A stretch of 39,136 bases of DNA, from contig DASRMR010000053.1 in assembly GCA_035647815.1 (NCBI GenBank), forward strand, positions 1 through 39,136, written 5' to 3'. This DNA comes from JAAYRQ01 sp035647815 (GTDB lineage: Bacteria > Bacillota > Syntrophomonadia > Syntrophomonadales > Syntrophomonadaceae). Position numbers and translations under genes: made by a program. The notes under the pieces were generated by a model. The model saw only the letters and a program-made list of their open reading frames with translations, made no database searches and was not told the origin of the DNA. Every line of letters begins with the position of its first letter. Position 1 is the first letter of the stretch. This document shows positions 33,465 to 39,136 of the stretch, piece by piece.

Positions 33465-34541
33465 CTACCTAACCCATGCTTTAATTCCATGATCTAATAA
33501 GATTTTAACTGCTAGATCAGTTGCTTCAAAAGTAGGAACTCCAATCCTTATAGTCCCACCATCACCTTCTCTTACTCTTAATATCTCAATATCTACAATA
33601 TTTATATCTTTTTCTCCTAAGATTTGTCCTAGTTTACCAATAATGCCGGGCTGATCAGGTACAATACATATTACATCTTGATAACTAGGAATAAGACCTT
33701 TACGAGCATGAGGAATCTGATCCCTTATATCTTTCGCTTTATTAAGTGTTTTCAGTAATTCCTTACTATCTTGCTGATCTATAATTTCTTTAAAATTATT
33801 TATAATATCTATAAGTTTATCAAGTTGATTTAAAATATGATGCCGATTAAATAGAAGAATATCTTCCCACAGCTCCGGGTTAGATGAGGCAATGCGAGTC
33901 GTATCCCTAAAGCCTCCCGCCGCCATAGTTAAATTCCCCTCAGTTCCTTCAGTAAGATTTACTAAAGCGACTGCAGTTAAATGAGGTATATGACTTACAG
34001 TTGCGACTAATTCGTCATGGATAACTGCATCGAGTATCTCTATCTTAGCTCCGGTAGGTTTAATAACCGTAATTAATCTATCTAACTGTTCCATAGGAAC
34101 ACTCTCTGGGGTTAATACATAAACAGCATTTTCGAAAAGATACTGATCAGCACCTTTTATACCTTTAAGTTCTGAACCTGCCATAGGATGTCCACCTATT
34201 CCCCACACATCTTGGGGAAGATCCTCAAACATCTTCATCACTTCTTGTTTAGTACTACCTACATCAGTAACTATAGTACCAGGATATAAAAAAGGTTTAA
34301 TAGCAGAAATAATTTCTTTATAATTACTTAAAGGACTACATATAAATATGATCTCTGCTTGTATGGCACCAGTTTTCAAATCCACTGCCTCGTTTATAGC
34401 CCCTATATCCTTAGCTATCCCTAAAGCCTCTTTATCAGGATCATAACCGTATATTATATTTATAAAAGGTGAGTCTATTAGGGCTAACCCTAATGACCCA
34501 CCTATAAGACCAGTTCCTATAATAAAGATATTCATCTTCAT
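33465..34541 (-). CDS. tyrA: Prephenate dehydrogenase with C-terminal ACT domain
   Basis: Converts prephenate to 4-hydroxyphenylpyruvate for tyrosine. About 358 residues: NAD-binding FIIGTGLIGGSLGLAL, VGSTKQEVMK, the catalytic-His region GIGGHPMAGSE, and ATVSHIPHLTA. An ACT domain (ICIVPDQPGIIGKLGQILGE) occupies the last ~75 residues, probably for Tyr feedback. The start is uncertain: GTG 34562 overlaps the preceding stop as TAGTG, but ATG 34541 gives the usual opening MKMNIFIIG, so I use it. Confidence 0.93.
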   Translation of the reverse strand: MKMNIFIIGTGLIGGSLGLALIDSPFINIIYGYDPDKEALGIAKDIGAINEAVDLKTGAIQAEIIFICSPLSNYKEIISAIKPFLYPGTIVTDVGSTKQEVMKMFEDLPQDVWGIGGHPMAGSELKGIKGADQYLFENAVYVLTPESVPMEQLDRLITVIKPTGAKIEILDAVIHDELVATVSHIPHLTAVALVNLTEGTEGNLTMAAGGFRDTTRIASSNPELWEDILLFNRHHILNQLDKLIDIINNFKEIIDQQDSKELLKTLNKAKDIRDQIPHARKGLIPSYQDVICIVPDQPGIIGKLGQILGEKDINIVDIEILRVREGDGGTIRIGVPTFEATDLAVKILLDHGIKAWVR

Positions 34542-34561
34542 CAATACACTACCATTTCCCA

Positions 34562-35566
34562 CTATATTAAGGCTTGTTGAATTACTTTAGCCCGTTTTAC
34601 TAATTCCTTAAAATTATCTGGGGTAAGTGATTGTGGCCCATCAGATAATGCTTCACTAGGATTCTGATGCACTTCAACCATCAAACCATCACAACCTGCT
34701 GCTACTCCTGCAAGTGCCATAGGCTGGACTAGTTTCCATTTACCAGTACCATGACTAGGATCAACAATTATCGGTAAATGAGTTAGGTTCTTGATCAAAG
34801 GTACTGCACTTAAATCTAGGGTATTTCTAGTGTATGTCTCGAAAGTTCTTATTCCTCTTTCACATAAAATTACTTGTGGATTACCACTAGATATAATGTA
34901 TTCTGCTGCCATTATCCATTCTTCGATAGTAGCAGATGGTCCTCTTTTTAGTAATACTGGTTTATCTAATTTGCCTAACTCTCGCAAGAGAAAAAAGTTT
35001 TGCATATTACGTGCACCGACTTGCAGAACATCAGCGTAATCGGAAACTACCTCAATCATGCGCGGATCCATAACTTCTGTTATTACTGGAAGTCCAGTTA
35101 CTTTGCTAGCTTCCTGCAAAATCTTCAGGCCTTCTAATTCTAAGCCTTGGAAAGCATATGGTGAAGTACGCGGTTTAAATGCCCCACCTCTTAGCATATT
35201 AGCACCAGCATCTTTTACTGCTTTAGCTACTTCTAAGAATTCATCATGTCCTTCTACTGCACATGGCCCAGCAATAATTTGTAATGAACCATCACCGATA
35301 GACATAGAGCCTATCTTAATAATAGTCGGATCCTTTTTAAATTCTTTAGAAGCGAGTTTAAAAGGTTGCACAATGGGTACTACATTTTCTACCCCAGGCA
35401 TCGTAATAAACAAATCGATAGCTTCCTGAGTCCTAGCTCCAATCGCACCTATTATAGTTCTTTCCACACCTTCTGACAGATGAATTTGAAAGCCATTTCT
35501 TTCAAGTCTGGCACATACTTCCTCAACTTCTGTTGACTGCACATTTTTTTTCATAACAATAATCAT
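34562..35566 (-). CDS. aroF: DAHP synthase, full length with N-terminal regulatory domain
   Basis: First step of aromatic synthesis (PEP plus erythrose 4-phosphate). About 334 residues of the AroF / KDOPS-like class. Residues ~1-70 form a ferredoxin-like domain (MKKNVQSTEVEEVCARLERNG region) used for feedback by Tyr or Phe in relatives. The barrel shows AGPCAVEGHDEFLE, LRGGAFKPRTSPYAFQG, VGARNMQNF, LLKRGPSATIEEW, LCERGIRTFE and VDPSHGTGKW. I start at ATG 35566, 7 nt after GGGAGG; the earlier ATG at 35608 lies inside the leader terminator. A promoter and attenuator sit directly upstream. Confidence 0.96.
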   Translation of the reverse strand: MIIVMKKNVQSTEVEEVCARLERNGFQIHLSEGVERTIIGAIGARTQEAIDLFITMPGVENVVPIVQPFKLASKEFKKDPTIIKIGSMSIGDGSLQIIAGPCAVEGHDEFLEVAKAVKDAGANMLRGGAFKPRTSPYAFQGLELEGLKILQEASKVTGLPVITEVMDPRMIEVVSDYADVLQVGARNMQNFFLLRELGKLDKPVLLKRGPSATIEEWIMAAEYIISSGNPQVILCERGIRTFETYTRNTLDLSAVPLIKNLTHLPIIVDPSHGTGKWKLVQPMALAGVAAGCDGLMVEVHQNPSEALSDGPQSLTPDNFKELVKRAKVIQQALI

Positions 35567-35643
35567 TATAATTCCTCCCTTTTTAGGGGTGAGAAGACAA
35601 AAAGCCATGAGCGAGAAATCTCACTGATGGCATAGTACTGCAT
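35566..35643 (-). CDS. Candidate 25-codon aromatic leader peptide of aroF
   Basis: Starts ATG CAG TAC TAT (Met-Gln-Tyr-Tyr), later passes one Trp and two Phe codons (SWLFVF) and ends ...REEL with its TAA overlapping the aroF ATG as TAATG. GGTGAG lies 9-10 nt before the ATG. The tandem Tyr codons lie just before the left arm of the terminator stem. An ORF of this length could arise by chance, and unlike classical leader peptides it reads through the terminator. Confidence 0.4.
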   Translation of the reverse strand: MQYYAISEISRSWLFVFSPLKREEL

Positions 35644-35669
35644 TATCGTATTCTCACCATACTACCATC
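35599..35669 (-). promoter_or_regulatory. Transcription attenuator of the aroF-tyrA-aroA operon
   Basis: Two mutually exclusive folds on the minus strand. Terminator: GCCAU…AUGGC extended by AGUGAG/CUCGCU-type pairs (35604-35631, one C·C mismatch, loop AUUU), followed by UUUUU. Antiterminator: GAUGGUAGUA (35669-35660) with UACUA-(UG)-CCAUC (35637-35626), which takes the left arm of the terminator. No T-box element is visible. Confidence 0.65.
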
Positions 35670-35680
35670 CTACATATACC

Positions 35681-35710
35681 ATTATAGTATCTATCATCTA
35701 TATTATGCAA
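35681..35710 (-). promoter_or_regulatory. Internal promoter before aroF
   Basis: TTGCAT (35710-35705), 18-bp spacer and TATAAT (35686-35681). Predicted leader about 105-110 nt. Confidence 0.75.
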
Positions 35711-35788
35711 TAGTTATAATAAGAAAAATAAAAGGATGTTTTTACCAATAAGAAGGTGGAAATAAATGAAATCTTTAATTTTCCCCTT

Positions 35789-36631
35789 TTAATTAACTAC
35801 TTGAATATGTTTTTCCTCAATTTTCGCTAAAATTTTTAACTTGTTTTCTAATCGTTGAAAATTATTTTTATTAAGAGATTGTTCACCATCTGATAAAGCC
35901 TTATCCGGCTCTTGATGTACCTCAACCATGATAGCATCTGCACCTGCAACTAATGCAGCTTTAGAAACAGGGATTACTAGTTCCCATCTACCTGTTGCAT
36001 GACTAGGATCTACGATAATCGGCAAATGAGATAAATGTTTTATTAAAGCTACTGCACCTATATCTACCGTATTGCGAGTTAAAGGCTCAAAGGTGCGAAT
36101 ACCTCTTTCACATAGTATTACCTCTTGGTTGCCTCCGCTTAATAAATACTCAGCTGCTAATAACCATTCTTCAATTGTTGCTGAGAAACCACGTTTTAAA
36201 ACTATAGGTTTTTTAACTTTACTCAACTCATCTAACAAAGTATAATTTTGCATATTACGACTTCCTACTTGTAAGATATCTATAGAATCAAACATATAAT
36301 CTAAATCACGAACATCCATAATTTCAGTAATAATAGGAAGTCCAGTAATTCTTCGTGCCTCCGCCATAATAGCTAGTCCTTCTCTTCCTAAACCGCGAAA
36401 AGAATATGGTGAAGTGCGAGGTTTAAAAAGGCCACCCCGAAGTATATGGGCACCGTTTTCTTTCAGAAAAATTGCCAAATCTAAGTAGTCCCTATAATTT
36501 TCAACAGCACAGGGACCGGCGATTAAGGTATAATAACCTTGTCCAATCAACACCTCATTAGTATCTGTATTAATTTTTATAATAGTATTCTGGCTTTGGT
36601 GTTCTTTGGAAGCCAGTCGATAAGATTGCAC
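35789..36631 (-). CDS. aroF: DAHP synthase, core-only paralog
   Basis: About 280 residues with the same barrel motifs as its neighbour: AGPCAVENYRDYLD, LRGGLFKPRTSPYSFRG, VGSRNMQNY, VLKRGFSATIEEW, LCERGIRTFE and VDPSHATGRW. The N-terminal ferredoxin-like regulatory domain is absent: the protein begins VQSYRLASKEHQ, aligned with the interdomain VQPFKLASKEF of the full-length copy. I start at GTG 36631 after GGGAGG (10 nt); the in-frame GTG at 36649 overlaps that site. It probably escapes feedback, or depends on AroH, whose gene lies 56 bp upstream. It carries an extra chain-end helix. Confidence 0.92.
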   Translation of the reverse strand: MQSYRLASKEHQSQNTIIKINTDTNEVLIGQGYYTLIAGPCAVENYRDYLDLAIFLKENGAHILRGGLFKPRTSPYSFRGLGREGLAIMAEARRITGLPIITEIMDVRDLDYMFDSIDILQVGSRNMQNYTLLDELSKVKKPIVLKRGFSATIEEWLLAAEYLLSGGNQEVILCERGIRTFEPLTRNTVDIGAVALIKHLSHLPIIVDPSHATGRWELVIPVSKAALVAGADAIMVEVHQEPDKALSDGEQSLNKNNFQRLENKLKILAKIEEKHIQVVN

Positions 36632-36687
36632 AGCTTGACTACCTCCCACTGATGATTCCGTTTCTGATTATTGACTAAATTGCAAGT

Positions 36688-37050
36688 TTAAGTTTTAAGA
36701 TCCTTACGTAAACACTCAGCATTCCTTAAATAAATATGTTTAATCTCATTTTGCTCCTTATTAGTATTAAAAAGTATTAATACCCGAATGCAAAAAGGTA
36801 GTGAATCTATGACCTCTATTTCCTGAAAACATAATAAAGGCACTAAGTCCCACCCTAAATTTCTAGCTGCCTCAGCCGGAAAAGCAGTAGTAAGATCTTT
36901 AGTAACCGTAAAAAATATACTAGCAATATCCTCTGGGTTTAAACTATTGGCTTGCTGAATTTGTTCTAATAATTCCTTAGTTGAGCCAAGTATTTCTAGG
37001 CGATTATCTTCTTTAACCGTAATTGCGCCTCTTATACCTCTCAATACCAT
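36688..37050 (-). CDS. aroH: Chorismate mutase, AroH type
   Basis: Converts chorismate to prephenate. About 120 residues of the trimeric AroH fold: N-terminal LRGIRGAITVKED with the active-site Arg, IASIFFTVTKDLTTAFPAEA with the FTxTxDL motif, LLCFQEIEV and RVLILFNT. I start at ATG 37050 after AAAGGAG, giving the usual MVLRGIRGAI; the earlier ATG at 37092 overlaps the HutP-like gene. Confidence 0.94.
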   Translation of the reverse strand: MVLRGIRGAITVKEDNRLEILGSTKELLEQIQQANSLNPEDIASIFFTVTKDLTTAFPAEAARNLGWDLVPLLCFQEIEVIDSLPFCIRVLILFNTNKEQNEIKHIYLRNAECLRKDLKT

Positions 37051-37066
37051 AAGATTATAATCTCCT

Positions 37067-37486
37067 TTAATTAGAAACTGCCCTATGGCCAAGTCCTATC
37101 GCTACCTCATCTAAGTGTAATAATCCTACACCCAGAAATATAGCTACACTAACATGGTCCTCATAATGTGCTATTCCGATTTTGCCCCCAACATTTAAGC
37201 CTAATGCCTTAGGCATTAATTGGGTCATTGCCTCTCTAGCCGCCCCTGCTACAGCTCCTTCATCAGCATGAGTATCTTTAATCACACCTTCTCTTTTAGC
37301 TGCAACTACAGAGCGTTCTATTATCTTACCTACTGCTGTTATATATTCTCCCCCATAATCGACTGCTACCGCCCTAATCGCAAATGTGTCGTATAATTCC
37401 TGTTTAAGTTCCGTTTCTTCTTCTCTTGTAGAAGTAAGTGCCATTTTAATAGCTGAACTAGCGACTATCTTACTACCGATTTTCAA
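37067..37486 (-). CDS. HutP-like RNA-binding antiterminator protein
   Basis: 139 residues aligning end to end with Bacillus HutP as I recall it: VVAAKREGVIKDTHADEGAV with HutP's region around His73/His77, and HVSVAIFLGVGLLHLDEVAI, GLGHR with the C-terminal strands ending in His138. His73 is kept here at the same number and the C-terminal His is at 134, but the second ligand His77 is Gly77. HutP binds histidine, Mg and UAG-type RNA triplets to block a terminator. Here the gene stands in an aromatic, not a histidine, operon, 17 bp before aroH, so a different ligand or target is plausible. The family call is firm; the role is inference. Confidence 0.8.
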   Translation of the reverse strand: MKIGSKIVASSAIKMALTSTREEETELKQELYDTFAIRAVAVDYGGEYITAVGKIIERSVVAAKREGVIKDTHADEGAVAGAAREAMTQLMPKALGLNVGGKIGIAHYEDHVSVAIFLGVGLLHLDEVAIGLGHRAVSN

Positions 37487-37519
37487 AATAAAATCACCTC
37501 AGCCCTTTTATCATTAACT

Positions 37520-38005
37520 TTATTTCACAATAACCTTACCTACCATTACTATAGTACCATTAGCAGTATAAGCTTGCCCTGTTTCAGGGAAGGATAGATT
37601 ATTAGAAACTTTACTGACATTATAATCTATCGGGAAATTATATGCAGTAGAATCTATTTCAACCACATCTCCTGCCATAATTTTAAACTGTAATTCGTTT
37701 TGTGTAAAATCCTTTACTTCCTTACCGTTAATTAAAAGTTTAGCTTTTGGTAATGATAAATATTTATCGGCACTTATTGATATCAAACCATAAGGTGATT
37801 CTACAGATTTATCCAGATCACCTCGTTTTTCATCAGTTGTGTTCACTGGGTATTCAATAACCTGCCCTTCCATTCGTTCTCCCCAACTCATATAAAAGCG
37901 CATTGAATCTTTAGTCATCAAACCTTGGACTAAAACTAATAATACTAATGCTAGGACAATAGATCGAATAAGATATTTTTCCACTAATTTAATAAATCTT
38001 CTCAT
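37520..38005 (-). CDS. Hypothetical membrane-anchored protein
   Basis: About 161 residues. An N-terminal basic stretch and one membrane segment (IRSIVLALVLLVLVQGLM, residues ~13-30) are followed by a ~130-residue soluble domain, probably outside the membrane, with a beta-rich look (LLINGKEVKDFTQNELQFKI; GDVVEIDSTAYNFPIDYNVS). I do not recognise it. ATG 38017 directly abuts GGGG, so I prefer ATG 38005. It is the first gene of the HutP-aroH operon, 33 bp before the HutP-like gene. Confidence 0.7.
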   Translation of the reverse strand: MRRFIKLVEKYLIRSIVLALVLLVLVQGLMTKDSMRFYMSWGERMEGQVIEYPVNTTDEKRGDLDKSVESPYGLISISADKYLSLPKAKLLINGKEVKDFTQNELQFKIMAGDVVEIDSTAYNFPIDYNVSKVSNNLSFPETGQAYTANGTIVMVGKVIVK

Positions 38006-38089
38006 ACCTATAACCATCCCCTTAAGACAATTATCTTTTCTATATTATGCCGGGGACAAGTCATTTATCCTTTTTTATATAAAGTTATC

Positions 38090-38160
38090 AAAAAAACTTC
38101 CCCCAACCAGGGAGACTGAAAATTTCTAATAGAAATTAGATTAAGATAAGTCCTTATCTT
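38090..38160 (-). promoter_or_regulatory. Row of hairpins ending in a terminator, upstream of the HutP operon
   Basis: Read on the minus strand: AAGATAAG-GA-CTTATCTT (38160-38143), AATTTCT-ATT-AGAAATT (38137-38121), then UCUCCC-UGGUU-GGGGGA (38115-38099) followed after two bases by seven T (38096-38090). No minus-strand gene lies upstream, so the terminator would act on the leader of the gene starting at 38005. The same hairpins could equally belong to the divergent side. Confidence 0.45.
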
Positions 38161-38281
38161 CAATAGGTCGGACGGTTTTAACGCTTAAAGTTTATTAATA
38201 TACACCAAAAGTATATCTAAAATATCACTTGTATCACATAATAGCCAATTTACATATTATAAAACGGAGGTGTAATTAAAA

Positions 38282-39019
38282 ATGAAAAACAAGCCCTTTA
38301 TAGTTTCAACTAAGGATGGAGGGAAAGGAAGTGACCAGGCTAGTAAATGTAATTATAATAAACGGCTTCATAAACCTCCATATCAGAAGCCATATCCCGT
38401 ACGCTGTAAACCTAACGAAGTAATATATTCAAGGCCAGATATATCACGATGTAGGCCTAACGAAGTAATATGTCCAATGCCATGTTCGAAGCCAGACCGC
38501 AGGGTTACTGGACCTACTGGTGCTACCGGCGCTACTGGAGATATCGGACCTACTGGTGCTACTGGCGCTACTGGAGATATCGGACCTACTGGACCTACTG
38601 GACCTCAGGGCTTATCAGAATACGCTTTTATTTACGATGAAGGTGCCCAAGTGGTAGCGGTAGAAGCAGACATAAACTTCAGTGATAACGGCATCATAGT
38701 AGGTGCCATTACCCATGCACCAGGAACTAGTTCAATTGTCATTGGTAACGCAGGTGATTATAGCATACAGTTCATAGTTGCAGGTGTGGAACCTAATCAG
38801 TTTACTCTTTTCCAAAATGGTAATCCTGTTGCAGGTAGCACTTATGGATCTGGTGCTGGTACTCAACCTAACGCTGGTTTAGTAATTATCACAGCTGCTG
38901 CTGGGGATGTTTTAACCTTAAGAAACCATACTAGTGCTGCTGCAGTTATCTTGCAAACTCTTGCAGGTGGAACTGTAGTCAATTGCAATGCTTCTATCTT
39001 AATCCAAAAAATAAGCTAG
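38282..39019 (+). CDS. BclA-like collagen-repeat spore-surface protein
   Basis: 245 residues. The N-terminal ~75 are Cys/Pro/Lys-rich with a duplicated motif (RCKPNEVI, RCRPNEVI). Residues ~76-110 are Gly-X-Thr collagen repeats with two 12-residue units GPTGATGATGDI, then GPTGPTGPQG. The C-terminal ~130 form a BclA/TNF-like trimerising domain (GNAGDYSIQFIVAGVEPNQF; then GTVVNCNASILIQ). BclA-type proteins form hair-like fibres on the spore exosporium. The collagen stretch is short compared with Bacillus BclA. A strong CGGAGGTG precedes the ATG. It has its own terminator. Confidence 0.9.
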   Translation: MKNKPFIVSTKDGGKGSDQASKCNYNKRLHKPPYQKPYPVRCKPNEVIYSRPDISRCRPNEVICPMPCSKPDRRVTGPTGATGATGDIGPTGATGATGDIGPTGPTGPQGLSEYAFIYDEGAQVVAVEADINFSDNGIIVGAITHAPGTSSIVIGNAGDYSIQFIVAGVEPNQFTLFQNGNPVAGSTYGSGAGTQPNAGLVIITAAAGDVLTLRNHTSAAAVILQTLAGGTVVNCNASILIQKIS

Positions 39020-39042
39020 ACTATTTATTATTGTAACTTTTC

Positions 39043-39077
39043 AAAGCACCTTTTTAGTAATGAATTGGTGCTTTTTT
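39043..39077 (+). terminator. Terminator after the BclA-like gene
   Basis: AAAGCACC and GGTGCTTT around a 16-nt loop, continuing into TTTTG. It lies 24 bp past the stop codon. Confidence 0.85.
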
Positions 39078-39136
39078 GTTTTTATCGAAAAATATTCATT
39101 TTACCTTATCATATCTTTATTATTTATATAGAAAAC

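Noticed and set aside
35569..35608. Earlier in-frame ATG for the full-length DAHP synthase
   Set aside because: It lies in the terminator stem of the leader; ATG 35566 has GGGAGG at 7 nt and fits the family.
35566..35710. T-box riboswitch before aroF
   Set aside because: No T-box core sequence (the conserved GGGUGGNACCGCG-type element) and the leader is too short.
38233..38261. Possible sigma-K promoter before the BclA-like gene (CATATTATA matches CATANNNTA)
   Set aside because: Transcription would begin inside the ribosome site at about 38266-38270, leaving no leader, and the -35 match is poor.
38507..38610. Short direct repeats that could be taken for a CRISPR-like array
   Set aside because: They are in-frame codons for collagen Gly-X-Thr triplets, with no spacers.

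Overview
This window looks like the chromosome of a low-GC, spore-forming, anaerobic Firmicute of the Clostridia type. The evidence is spoIVA, a spoIIP-like amidase gene, the YIEGIA gene set, an IspH–ribosomal protein S1 fusion, Clostridia-type DUF3189 and DUF512 proteins, a BclA-like collagen spore-surface protein, A/T-rich intergenic DNA and strong Shine-Dalgarno sites. I cannot name the species. Nothing resembles a prophage or a large mobile element. Most genes lie on the minus strand.

Layout. 1-1312: a partial membrane-protein gene, then a minus-strand tRNA cluster read as Asp-Phe-Gly, Cys and Leu, in three units that each have a promoter and a terminator. 1360-4003: a thioredoxin-reductase-like flavoprotein behind a CsoR-type operator, and a FAD/Rieske oxidoreductase. 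4200-7134: an ApgM-family gene converging on thrC across a terminator flanked by repeats. 7394-10585: an acyl-CoA dehydrogenase, a DUF2726 protein and an EEP-family hydrolase. 10675-11486: a ParE/Phd-type toxin-antitoxin pair and tRNA-Pro. 11542-15465: an ACT-domain protein, hom, thrB and lysC, the aspartate-to-threonine operon. 15714-17192: spoIVA. 17518-18435: a lone plus-strand membrane protein. 18562-22883: DUF512, der, plsY and gpsA. 22981-26751: a tightly overlapping set of DUF1614, SpoIIP-like, YIEGIA, its small partner and two DUF3189 genes. 26907-28549: mobA and fni (type 2 IPP isomerase). 28634-38005: a long aromatic and housekeeping operon, read as hypothetical membrane protein, HutP-like, aroH, short DAHP synthase, promoter with attenuator, full-length DAHP synthase, tyrA, aroA, cmk, plsC and ispH-S1. 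38282-39019: the BclA-like protein, divergent from that operon.

How the genes connect. Aspartate kinase, homoserine dehydrogenase, homoserine kinase and threonine synthase make threonine; the aspartate-semialdehyde dehydrogenase step is not in the window. Two DAHP synthases, EPSP synthase, chorismate mutase and prephenate dehydrogenase run the start and the tyrosine branch of aromatic synthesis. IspH and Fni belong to isoprenoid synthesis. GpsA, PlsY and PlsC make phosphatidic acid.

Most interesting signals. (1) A promoter-proximal RNA before the full-length DAHP synthase can fold as a terminator or a mutually exclusive antiterminator. It overlaps a 25-codon ORF that opens with tandem Tyr codons and also holds Trp and Phe codons, and a HutP-like RNA-binding protein is encoded upstream in the same operon. 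(2) thrC and fni both appear to start at ATA, each exactly 8 nt from a strong Shine-Dalgarno. (3) The thioredoxin-reductase-like protein has lost its NADPH signature and sits behind a perfect CsoR-type dyad. (4) A compact, little-studied sporulation cluster is centred on YIEGIA.
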